A DNA stretch of 64,000 nucleotides from Nemania diffusa (lineage: Eukaryota > Ascomycota > Sordariomycetes > Xylariales > Xylariaceae): contig JBBPUQ010000002.1 in NCBI GenBank assembly GCA_038501195.1, forward strand, positions 5,347,001 through 5,411,000. Direction: 5' to 3'. The notes below the pieces were generated by a model. The model was not told the DNA's origin and did no database searches. It was given only the letters and a program-made list of their open reading frames with translations. The position numbers and the translations under genes were made by a program. Shown here piece by piece: positions 51,752-61,597 of the stretch (position 1 is its first letter; every line of letters begins with the position of its first letter).

Positions 51752-52411
51752 ATGGCTTGCCGAGAGATTGTACCGCTCATTAACGAGTGCGCGTGGGGGC
51801 GAGAAAAGCTTGCCAATGGCGAGTATAAGACCCGCCGGACTGATTGCTATTCAAGAGACTGCGCATATTCAGTCAATTATGTCCCCCCTCAGCAATCCGA
51901 GCCGCAAGGCAAGGAACTTCACCCATCAAAGCGTAAGTGAGGTATTCGTAGCCTAAGTAACAAATATCTTATCTTACATGTTTTATAGGCACGAAGCAAT
52001 GTTAGGAAATATGCCACCGGAAAAGACAGAGCGTTCTAGATTATGAAGCTAGCCATGAGGCGCATGAGTTTAGAGCTACGATCCTAGACGAAGTGGAAGC
52101 ATGCTCATCCCAACATTGTTCCATACTTTGGTTTGGTTATCAAAAATGGTAGGATCAGAGCGTTTTTTTTTGAACAAACACTTTGTAATTCTCGGCAAAC
52201 TGTTAAAAGATAAGACGCCTTTTTACAAGGACTATGTTTAGATAGCAAAATCGTGATGGATGGGAATACTCCCATCATCATAGCTTCTGATTCATGCATG
52301 CCAGAGGGACAGAAGCAGATAGGAAGAGGCACAAATGGGTATTCGTTGCTTGAAATGTATTCAAAGCGAAGCAACGACATCTACAGCCTCTTAAAGATGC
52401 AGAATCTGTGA
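51752..52411 (+). pseudogene. Protein kinase-like gene relic
   Basis: The most readable parts are FIMKLAM-type sequence near 52035-52060 (N-lobe lysine strand, with a stop just before it), HAHPNIVPYFGLVIKNGRI (about 52104-52158), and an open stretch VMDGNTPIIIASDSCMPEGQ, then IGRGTNGYS and SNDIYSLLKMQ, ending TGA at 52411. In this fungal kinase family the DFD/DFG aspartate lies where ASDS stands here, so the metal-binding residue is lost. The catalytic-loop segment is unreadable. An exon at 51752-51945 with a clean GTAAGT..TATAG intron may be the N-terminus. Stops and frame changes make it non-functional. Confidence 0.6.
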
Positions 52412-53405
52412 AGTAAGAGATAATTTTCAACGAGCTCTGCTAAACCTTTTGTGTGGCTATAACATAATAGCCGCAGTCTACCAAATTGAATTGATTTATA
52501 TTTCATTTTGTTTCTAATTTAAAACCAAGAGGTTACAAACAGCTGAATAGGGGTAACCTTTGAACTTTGAACACCCTCGACGCGAATATTTAACTACTAC
52601 CATTCCCATGTTTCTATAAAAGGAGAGAGTAGCTCGAAGAGGTGTTCGACAAGCTAAGAAGTCATCAATCGTTTCATCTCAATAATTAGGTTTTAATTGT
52701 TATTAAACGTTAAGGCGGAATTACGTCCGCACCCAAAAAGAGTAACCGCCTTGACATCCTCCCCATAATGGGAAGAAATAATTGATTTCTAGCCTGAAAG
52801 TATCGAGACCATACTAACTATAGGTCTTCTCCAGCTGGGCACAAAATTCCCCTCAATTTTAAGCTATTTAGTACATACCTAATCGTCTAGTATGCAGCTG
52901 GCCTCCTACGTTTATTTAAGGGTCCTATACTACGCAAAGCCTTCAACCCCGTCCAATAGAAAAAGAGGTAATTTTACCCCTCGCGCGAGGGGCTGCGGGC
53001 TTTTAGACCTATCCTTTTCTTCTCAGGTCGTACTCTGCTTTCAGGTTCTATAAGATCCTAAATTGTACGCTTAGGCCATTATGTAGATCGCGGTCATCGT
53101 ACCACCCTTGAGTGAAATCTGTAGTATAATTATTAGTACCTCTTAATCTGACTACTAAGAGCGTTTGGTAGAAAGATCACGTATTGAGGACATAGGGCTG
53201 TTACCTGATTTGCTTACTCTCAACAATATACACATGGTGCAGTCCTCAATCATCTTACTAACTGCCTATCTTTTGCTTCACTATGGAGGAAAGGCATGCC
53301 CGTCTCGCTCAAACAGTTGCCCACCCTTCGTCCGCATGGACCCTGGGCGGGGTTTCCGAGGACTTGCCGCCGCGGGTGTTCGTTTCTCCTAATTTACCTG
53401 GAACA
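52412..53405. other. Intergenic stretch upstream of the kinase-like gene
   Basis: Contains an imperfect inverted pair GTTAAGGCGG (about 52719) and CCGCCTTGAC (about 52747). No gene is seen. Confidence 0.4.
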
Positions 53406-54743
53406 ATGAAACCTCCCCCGTATCATCTCAGCATCATTCTTGACGAAGAGAGCGATTTCGCACGGACCCTTATCCGCGCCTCTGATTATATGTACTCTTC
53501 TGTAGAACAGTCGGAGATCGACTGCATCAATACGAAGCTTCTAGCTCTGTTAAATCAGTGGAGTGACGGTGTTGACTTGACTAAGCTCTTGGAAGCCACG
53601 CCATTTGGATCAAGCTTTCGAGTCGCTGGCCAATCTATTACCCAGCTCAAGATCTGGATGAGTCCTAACTTCGAATTACAACGTCGTTACTTATCAGTCC
53701 CACGACTAAAATGCCTATGGGGCTCGCTCAAATTGCCACCCTTGATTGATTTAGACCAACTGGAATTCGAATCTCGATTGCACGATTCTATCTCGCTCGT
53801 TAATCTCCCGAACGGGCAGCAAGTCATCTTTAAAGGGGTAATCCGAGCGGTCGCACGAATGTACCATGAATTACGAGAATTGCTCAATATCCCACCGCAC
53901 CCGAACATTATAGCACGGCCTATATTTATTGTTACCCGCAAAGTCCGCGATATTGAGCAGCCCACTGTGTGTGGTTTCATTCTCCAGTTCCATACTGGAG
54001 GTTCCTTGCTGCATGCTCTTACAGACTTGTCACATCGGCCTGAGCTCCAGTTTGCTACAAAAGTTAAATGGCTACGTCAGATTATATCCGCTTTCAGACA
54101 TATTCACAGTTCTACCAACCGATACTATTCGGACCTTAGACTCGATAATCTCGTCTTGAGTGGCGACGACGACATAATCCTTGTAGATTTTGAACAAGGC
54201 GGTTCTCCAAAGAGGTGGCTTCCGCCCGAGGCGCTGTCACTAGACTGCGACGTAAATCCTGAACTGCCTGAATGGCGTTTCTCAGCCGTCAACCCCGCTC
54301 ACATGCCGAATAGCATATTCTACTCCAACCCCCCGTTCGGCTATTGGAAAGAGTTTGCCAACGCCTCAAACCGTGCAAGGGAAGAAATGGAATGCTATAT
54401 GATTGCAAAAGTGATTTGGTGTGTTTTTGAAGAAGAGACCAATCAACTGTCCATGCAGGATCTCATGGGCCAGGAAGGGATGCTATGGAGAAACGATGGG
54501 GTCCTCCTTAAGCACACCGTTTTCCCTCACTTTTCGAAGACACCCTCAACTTTGCGCCATTGGATTTGGGTATGCACGAAGCAAAGCCACGAATGGGGCG
54601 ATGCAAGATGCACATGTACAAGTATACCGCAGATCTGCGGCGTGACTGGCGCGCGATATCACGATGGAGGAATGGACTCGTACCCTGGCCCATGTATCGA
54701 TAATATGCACCTCGCCTTAGAGGGTTGGATCGCGGACCAGTAG
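53406..54743 (+). CDS. Divergent fungal protein kinase-like protein
   Basis: The open frame starts upstream, but I place the start at ATG 53406 (MKPPPYHLSIIL, 445 residues) because related proteins begin with a similar PPPYHL motif; ATG 53283 would add 41 residues. The first 120 residues are a conserved non-kinase segment (FRVAGQSITQLKIWMSPNFE). The kinase-like part follows: VIFKGV with the Lys, MYHELRELL with the helix C Glu, PHPNIIARPI, FHTGGSLLHAL (hinge and after), a catalytic loop YYSDLRLDN (Asp and Asn kept, HR replaced), and DFEQGG in place of DFG. The key Lys, both Asp and Asn are present, so catalysis is possible. The last about 60 residues look unlike the family, which may mark a frameshift near 54560 or an unrecognised intron. 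Such genes are expanded in accessory fungal regions. Confidence 0.7.
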   Translation: MKPPPYHLSIILDEESDFARTLIRASDYMYSSVEQSEIDCINTKLLALLNQWSDGVDLTKLLEATPFGSSFRVAGQSITQLKIWMSPNFELQRRYLSVPRLKCLWGSLKLPPLIDLDQLEFESRLHDSISLVNLPNGQQVIFKGVIRAVARMYHELRELLNIPPHPNIIARPIFIVTRKVRDIEQPTVCGFILQFHTGGSLLHALTDLSHRPELQFATKVKWLRQIISAFRHIHSSTNRYYSDLRLDNLVLSGDDDIILVDFEQGGSPKRWLPPEALSLDCDVNPELPEWRFSAVNPAHMPNSIFYSNPPFGYWKEFANASNRAREEMECYMIAKVIWCVFEEETNQLSMQDLMGQEGMLWRNDGVLLKHTVFPHFSKTPSTLRHWIWVCTKQSHEWGDARCTCTSIPQICGVTGARYHDGGMDSYPGPCIDNMHLALEGWIADQ

Positions 54744-54893
54744 ACTTAGGAAAGGCGGTTTCTGAAGATGCAGTTTTATCGACAGTAACGTATCCCTCCA
54801 CAAAATGCATACTCCAGTCGAGGAATTTCAAATATTACACCCAAAGATCGGCCCCTTGATCATCTCCTTGATCCTTGGTTAACGACAACCAAC

Positions 54894-55730
54894 ATGGAAT
54901 ATGCATGCGACGTGATTTCCAATCAAGACCTATATGGGCTTGGTATTAGGATCGGCGTATACACTCAATGGACAGCTATGTTAATTGCTAGCTGGCAGTT
55001 GCACGATGAGGCTGTCGCGGTTCAAGCAACTGTGCTTTCTTTCCAGACAGGGGTCATGAGTGCGCTACTATTTTCGACAACAAGACAGAACTTGAAGCCT
55101 CCAGAGGTTATTATCGTCCTACCACTTGCCTTTGGTGGTTTCTTCACCGCTGGATTATTGCGACCTTCCCAGACACTATTTGGGTCCCTAATCACCATGC
55201 ACGTCTTTGGCGCAACCTCTGCTTATAGTCTTTGGTTCTGGTGGAGCGGCATCACCGTCTTTGACTTTGATCACTGCACCTATGTTACATTGATATTTAA
55301 GATAGTAGAGATCAAGAAGTTACGAATATTCGGTATTTTCTTCAGCACAATTGCGTCGACTTTTCTAGTTGCGGTGGATTTGTACATCGCCCGTTGGGTT
55401 CTGTCCACGGCATATTGTTCCGGGATGAGAATATTGATGGAGAGAGCTGCAAATATACATATTAGTTCGGAGCCCCCCCACACGAAAAAATGGCATGTGT
55501 GGCTACAGCGTGGTGTTTGCTCTTTGTCGTTAACTTACCTCGTCGTCATGATTGAGGCGACAATTCGCTGGAACAAACTTCAGGGAGTCCACTCTGTTAA
55601 TTCCGTTGGCCAAATCATCCCACTGGTTGTTGGAATCACTTGCCTCGTACAAGTACTTTATGCTGTTACGATATGCAGAGCAAAGGTTAAGACGAGAGAA
55701 GAGAGATATGTACTGGATATACAGACCTAA
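54894..55730 (+). CDS. Fungal multi-span membrane protein, function unknown
   Basis: Single open frame of 278 codons with about seven hydrophobic segments (around residues 20-40, 45-62, 72-92, 97-120, 145-170, 210-228 and 240-262). The N-terminal motif CDVISNQDLYGLGIRIGVYTQW is typical of a widespread ascomycete family of uncharacterised membrane proteins. Between spans 5 and 6 is a polar loop (ERAANIHISSEPPHTKKWHV). The C-terminus is charged. No catalytic motif is visible. It follows the kinase-like gene by 150 bases in the same direction. Confidence 0.75.
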   Translation: MEYACDVISNQDLYGLGIRIGVYTQWTAMLIASWQLHDEAVAVQATVLSFQTGVMSALLFSTTRQNLKPPEVIIVLPLAFGGFFTAGLLRPSQTLFGSLITMHVFGATSAYSLWFWWSGITVFDFDHCTYVTLIFKIVEIKKLRIFGIFFSTIASTFLVAVDLYIARWVLSTAYCSGMRILMERAANIHISSEPPHTKKWHVWLQRGVCSLSLTYLVVMIEATIRWNKLQGVHSVNSVGQIIPLVVGITCLVQVLYAVTICRAKVKTREERYVLDIQT

Positions 55731-56410
55731 ATCGGATTGGATGCGGTACTCTGATTATATATCAATTGGAATGGACGTCCTAGGGTTTTCGAGTTGAAAG
55801 ATATAGTGATATAATGCGTGCGGTCAAGCTACTTCAAGTTAATGAAGCCCTTAGATAGATATTTCAGCAATGGCTTAACCTCTAGAGGGCAGAGCTATTT
55901 TAGAGGTCCCGTTTTGATAGGTGGGATCCCACAACAATATTGTTTTCTTCTACTTAGGTATTATTTTATTGGTTGATAATGAATTCTTCTATTTAATTTT
56001 CTTCTTTTAGGCCTAAAAAGAATTGCCCCCTTGCTTTACGTCGTTTAAAATCCGAGTCCTTCACTACATGGGGCAGGTTAAATCCGTTGACTGACTAAAA
56101 TTAACCATTCAAAGCTAACGAATCCTAAAATCATCGAAATATAAGGCATTCGTGAAGTTCGAATAATTACGTAATGACAGGTTGCGCACGAGTCTGCTAA
56201 CCCTATTTAAAGCCACATATTCTCTCAATTGCTATACTCATATCCTTCGACTTGATGTACTCTGGTTCGCAAATGTAACTCCTCACAACAGCGTTATCTT
56301 CCCGAGAGAATGTGGCCGAGCCCACCACAAGTTACTAATCATTTACCCTACTCATATGACGACTCGCATTGTGTTCCAAAAAAAGAAAGTGATATCTTCA
56401 ATCCTCGTTC
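55731..56410. other. Convergent intergenic stretch
   Basis: Only the chance frame 56182-56538 is seen, which overlaps the 3' exon of the minus-strand gene. Confidence 0.4.
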
Positions 56411-57573
56411 TCACTCGTCATAAAATACCAGCAACCGCAGCTCGATACTTTCTCTTGGCCGTTGAGTATATGACCCTTTTTGGATATCAAACGAGCAGTG
56501 TGGCGCCGCTGTATATATCATTACTAGAGCTTCTATAGAAGTCAACGAAGCGGCTTACCATATGCAACGTCTTGCTTGCTGTCAAAGCATTTGAACATCC
56601 ATACTTCATCCCGGCTCTGATCACTCACGTAGTACCACTGATGGCCTGGGTGGTGATACAAGTTCAACGATTCCCCGACGTAATGTGGGAAAACTAGGTC
56701 CGTAGCCTCACCATCACGATCCAAATCGAATGATCGCGCATCTCCAACGGTGAGAGGGAAATCGCGTAATGGTCCAAAGAGTGGCCGCCATAAACTGATA
56801 TTATGAATAAGCCTTTCATGAAAGGAAGCGGTAATAAAGGAGAAGAGTACGTAAGCCCCTTACTTCACTACTTGGAACCTATGATTCAATAGTGAATCTG
56901 CGTCTGAGCCCATATGGTGCTTCACCCTCTGAACACTAGATGCATATGTCTGGTCTAAATCGCGTTGGTAACAGCAAACTTCTAAGGACAGTGCGAAATA
57001 GGGAACATAAATACCTATGTGAGCGCTCACTAAGGGCTGCCGTTTACGATCACATCCGCATCCCTTTCTGTAAGGCACATGAAGCCTAGGCTGCGCAACA
57101 CTTCAATCTCAGTTCTGCCCAAAGCGCACGTTCATTGGCGAGTGAGGTAGCTCACCGTGTGCTCAAAAACGAACACCTTGCTAGCTCCTAATAATCGGAT
57201 CACCAATTGTTCCATCTCTGGGTAGTATTTTGACCTGATTGATGCATCATTCTCAAAGTCCACATTGCTTATACTGGTGGCATGGCGAATCAATTGGAAT
57301 CCATGGGTGTCAATACCAAACTTGTCTTCGTGTCCTCTTATGTCGCGGATTAAGATATTCTCATACAAGTCATGGGAAAGGTTCGAGTGGGAGCTCCCGG
57401 ACTTCTCTGTGACAGGAAAGTTGACATAGAAGGGTTTTTCTGTTTCGTATATTGGTAATCTTGATAAATAGAAGAAGCTGCTGTTGACGCCTAATAAATA
57501 ATAAATATGGTGCATGAACGTTGAAGGTCATGTAGTGGAGTTTACCTTGGAGCTTCTTCTCGTCGTCGTCCAT
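56411..57573 (-). CDS. CmcJ/AsaB-type (GA4-desaturase-like) oxygenase or methyltransferase family protein
   Basis: Six minus-strand exons: 57573-57546, 57490-57156, 57090-57015, 56954-56864, 56794-56559 and 56508-56411. They join into 287 residues with all phases kept. Motifs of the family appear in order: SSFFYLSRLPIYETEKPFYV; DIRGHEDKFGIDTHGFQL; KYYPEMEQLVIRLLGASKVF; SAHIDQTYASSVQRV near 145 (the HxD pair); NLWRPLFGPLRDFPLTVGD; HQWYYVSDQSRDEVWMFKCF; and the end CSFDI...RESIELRLLVFY. Characterised relatives include cephamycin CmcJ, NvfI-type and aspergillic-acid AsaB enzymes, mostly Fe(II)/2-oxoglutarate-like oxidations in secondary metabolism. Substrate is unknown. The exon 2/3 junction (GTGAGC..GCGCAG) was chosen over a nearer acceptor because it keeps the frame. 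No damage is seen, unlike the amidase next to it. Confidence 0.85.
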
Positions 57574-57962
57574 CGCGTTAGTGATTGCGAGCTCTGACTG
57601 GGATGGCCCTCACGTGAATGAGTAATATTCGTGGGTCGCGTAATCGAACCATTGCCTTTATGCCCTGGTCCTGAATACAGATATCAGCTGGGCGCCGCCC
57701 ATAATGTAATCCCGGAAATCTAGGTGGTCATATGTTGTGCCATGTCTCACCGGTCTTTTCTCACCGGTCTTGGCCCCCGCAGCCGGTGTGAAACCTTCCT
57801 CCATGCACAATTTCAACACCATACTCCCATATTATAGAACCGCTCTAAAACCCCGGGAGTTTTTTGTCGCCGCACCCCCGCAACATTGTTCCTCGACGCT
57901 TTCCATTAAAAGTTTCCGTTGAGCTCCGTAAGCTGACTGCGGAATTCGGCTCGGGAAACGCG
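57574..57962. promoter_or_regulatory. Divergent spacer between oxygenase-like gene and amidase pseudogene
   Basis: The two genes point away from each other across about 390 bases, so promoters of both should be here. No specific motif is recognised. Confidence 0.4.
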
Positions 57963-60222
57963 ATGCTACTTTCCCTGGAGCTCTGTCGAATCGTCCCCGG
58001 ACAAACGCCAAGAGATGTCAAAGCTCCTATCATATCCTCAGTGGTCAAATTGTCCTCCGGACACTACTACTTCGCTCATAAGTCTTCAGTATGTTTTTAA
58101 TATACGCAGATACTCTAGTTTCATATTTATTTGACGCGTGTTGTAGCTTTCACTCCACGTCGATAATATTTCAGGCATACAACCTGTAACCGTGATAAAT
58201 ACCAACGGCAGCATCTTGTCGTTGCAGTCAACAATAGCTCGCTTCATAGAAACTGATGACGTGTTTCACTCTGACTTCCTGTCCTTTGTAGTTATCTGCT
58301 TCATTGACGGTCAAACCAAACTAACGAAGGCTGCTCAAGAATATCTTCTCTCACAGGGCACTTCTAGGGTAGCCCTAGTTCACTCTTCCTCCTGGAAAAA
58401 TGGTTTCCTACAAGAAGGTCCATATTTTGCTACCAGTAGTGGTATTTTTAGGACATGGAAGCTATTGCCGGATTCACATGGGGCCTTTGTTTCCTCTCTT
58501 GTCCAAGATGAGAATCGTGAGTTAGTGAGCCTCCTATTAGAACTGTCATCGAGGGTTTCTGATGTGTTGCATAGGATCGGGTATCTCAACGCGGCCCACG
58601 CCGATGCCGCTCCAAACCTCACTATAGCGGTTCCCTCACGACTGTATCATCCTCCGAGTGCTGATTTCCCACTGAACGGGCTGCGAGTCGCTATTAAGGA
58701 CAACATCCACATAACTGGCGCAAAGACATTCGGTTCTTGCAAGTCATACGGTCAGCTATATGGTATATCTCAAACGACTGCACCGGCTGTCCAGCGACTT
58801 CTTGACCTAGGCGTAGTCATTGTCGGGAAAACTGGACTGAGTCAATTTGCGGATGCCGAAGCTCCAACATGTGATTTCGTCGACTTTCATGCTCCCTTCA
58901 ATCCCCGTGGAGATGGAAATCGGAGCGCCGGGGGTAGTAGCTACGGGTCCGGTGCGGCCGCTGCTGCCTACAAATGGCTGGATTTCACGGTTGGAACTGA
59001 TAGTATGTAATCCTTCAAATGATTACTGGGAATTGCTAATCGTGTAGCTGGTGGCAGTTGTAGAGTTCCTGCTGCTTACAACTGTATATTCGGCTTGCGC
59101 CCATCTCTAGGCACTATGACCGTCGACGGCACACTTGTCATACACCGGTTTGGTTGTCTATGCCCCAAAGGAAGAACCAGCTAACAGTAGCAGCGATCTT
59201 GATACGGTTGGGTTACTATCGAGAAATATGGACATGCTTGTCCGTGTTGCTATTCCCTTCTATCGTCTCCCACCGCGGGCCACGTCGCCATGTTCTCCGA
59301 GGTTTATTTACCCCTTGCACTTGTTCCCGCTTCAAGATATCGAAGTCCAACAAATGTTTGATCAAGTTGCTGGGGCCATTGAATTTACCTTGGGAGCCAA
59401 GCGGGAGGCGGTCGACTTCAGGGAGGCTTGGAAGCAGTCGCGTCCAACTGGTGATAAATCATATGATGAATATTTTGCATCGGTGAGATTACCTCTTTTG
59501 GTGAAGATGGACGGACGGTAATGATTGCCAGACTCTTCTCCAACACGTAGTTTGGGGGGGCTACCATGAGCGAGCCAATTTTCGTGCCGATTTTGAGCGC
59601 GAGTTTAAAAGGCATCCAACGGTCAACCCGATGGCCCGGTATCGTTGGAGTTCGGGGGCAAAAATGACGGCCCAGGGATTTGAACAAAGCCTCTTCGAGA
59701 GAAGAGAGTATCAATCCTTCATCGAATCCATTTTTGGTGAAAACTCTTTTATGCTCACGCCGTTCCTCTACTCGGAACCCGAATCAAGAGATGTGTACCA
59801 ACCAGCGTAAGTAGTGCATATGAGCAAACGTGGAGATCCTACTAAAAGGCTTTGTAGCCCAAATAAACGCGACCGCCAAGAGACCGGCTGGGGTTTACGG
59901 CAGGCATTTCAGTCTCCGATGGCCGGGCAGCCGGAAATTGTTTTTCCCAGTAGGTATCATTCCCTCATTCCATATAGACACTAACCCCTATGTAGTCGGA
60001 TTACGTCCTACCCTATCAAGTATCAGCCAAGTTAAAGAGGAATATGGCGTTATCGCTTCTATAATTGGCACCAGGGGTATGCTCCCGTAGCCTCGCGCTA
60101 CGCCGAAACTGTGCTGACATGTACCAGGTAGAGACCTAGATGTCCTCGAGCTCACTTGCTCCGTGCTTGATCAACTGAAAATACCTCGAACAGTTCTTGC
60201 TGGAAGATATCCATTTCATTAG
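57963..60222 (+). pseudogene. Amidase-signature family gene, frameshifted
   Basis: The first exons are clean: 57963-58088 (MLLSLELCRIVPGQTPRDVK), 58147-59002, then from 59048. The amidase signature is complete there: LRVAIKDNIHI (catalytic Lys), RSAGGSSYGSGAAAA, and across the intron VGTDTGGSCRVPAAYN with the cis-Ser and nucleophilic Ser. After GLRPSLGTMTVDGT (about 59127) the frame must shift to reach LDTVGLLSRNMDMLV. A second break lies at a seven-G run near 59552 before GGYHERANFRADFEREF, and a third in the segment with MAGQPEIVFP near 59922-59950. A C-terminal piece DLDVLELTCSVLDQLKIPRT ends at 60222. The family hydrolyses amide bonds of varied substrates. The catalytic triad survives but the product cannot be completed. 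Confidence 0.8.
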
Positions 60223-60563
60223 TCTTAACGCTCGCTGAAAGAGAGTGAATATTTGTGAGAAAGTATGGCAGGCCACAGTTATTCAAATTTCTAAGGGAAT
60301 GGCTTTTAGATTTAGATATTGCCACCGAAAACCTAGTGTTTAGTCTCGTAAACAACCGTCATTATCGATTCTTAAACAACAGATATAGATTCCTAGCCAA
60401 CAAGGGTGATATTTTTAAACACAAGATCACTACAACTTTTATCATGTTGATTCAACTTGATGAGATGAAGCAGTGCCAAGCAACGCGCCCAAAAGAAATG
60501 GACATAACTTCAATAGTCTGCTCAAACAAGGTAGCTAACATCAAAGCGCATCGCATATCACCA
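60223..60563. other. Short spacer
   Basis: Only a chance 115-codon frame crosses it, overlapping the minus-strand gene. Confidence 0.35.
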
Positions 60564-60917
60564 CTATCCACCTTCAGCTATCGTCGCTTGAGTACTCCCT
60601 GACCTCTTCCTCGTAGGGTAGGCGACAAGCCGTCCCCGGAGCTCCTCTACCTCTGGTTGGCTGAGCTGCTTTTCATTGACATTTGGATTGTACTTCTCGT
60701 CATTCATCCACTTGAGCCATGGCTTTTCGTCAGGTTTTGCCGGATCAGGCTTCCAAGTTAGCCATGGTCGCGACAGATCGGGGTTCTCTTCGGCTGTCTT
60801 CGGCGCAGCCTCCAAAGGGAAAAATTGTTTCCACGGTTGCAATTTGGTATGGCTTGCTTTCACCGTAGCACTGGAGGTGGTGGGTGCTACACCACAGCCA
60901 CCATTCTCTAGTGCCAT
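60564..60917 (-). CDS. Small hypothetical protein with WLxW repeats
   Basis: 117 codons from ATG 60917. The chain has two similar tryptophan motifs, RPWLTWKPDPAKP and KPWLKWMNDEKYNPN, at about residues 50-78, within a Pro/Lys-rich, probably disordered protein. No signal peptide or membrane span. I do not recognise a family. The biased, protein-like composition and clean ATG favour a real gene over chance. Confidence 0.4.
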   Translation of the reverse strand: MALENGGCGVAPTTSSATVKASHTKLQPWKQFFPLEAAPKTAEENPDLSRPWLTWKPDPAKPDEKPWLKWMNDEKYNPNVNEKQLSQPEVEELRGRLVAYPTRKRSGSTQATIAEGG

Positions 60918-61597
60918 GTTGTTATGCTATGTCTCAAGATTAGATAGGGCCTTGATATAATAGTGCAGAATTAGGTGTCTTACGTGAGAGCTTAAGGCAG
61001 CCTTTGATTTATTGGATAGAGAGGCAGATTTCTTGCACTCAAGAAGTCCTAGATATTTCCGGGGGAATTCGGATACATAAGGCATTGCTCTTTAAGACCA
61101 CGATAAGAGCCATTTTCAAGCTGTGACATGTATTAAAACCTCAAAATACCCAAGGTTTATATGAATTTCTCTACTAATATCGATATATGCACGGTTGATC
61201 CAGTCTGGCCAAGTCAGCAAGACTTTGCGACAAGGCACCCGCAGCCTACTTCCACTCTCACCCTTGCTGCAGAAGCAAGTATATGCCACACTGTAGTACA
61301 GCCAATCATTGAAGTCTCCTATACCCCTCGTTTGATAGCTGAGCCTTCACCGGCACCAGAAAATTGACGACATTTATATTTTCTTTTCTTCGAATTGATA
61401 CACAGTACGACAAATGTTACGATAAAGATAACGCAGCAGTACACCCGAACCAACAAAAGAAATGTACCGGTACTTTGATAATACTGTTCTATAAACTAGA
61501 AACGGTTTATTAATAGAATTCAGAAAAAGGAGCAAAAGAGGCTACCCACACTATTAGCTAAAACCTATCTGTTGAAAATAAACGCTTTGAGCTCCGT
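60918..61597. promoter_or_regulatory. Upstream region of the NLR-type gene and the small minus-strand gene
   Basis: The two genes diverge from it. A 68-codon plus frame at 61161-61367 is not convincing. No motif is recognised. Confidence 0.35.
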
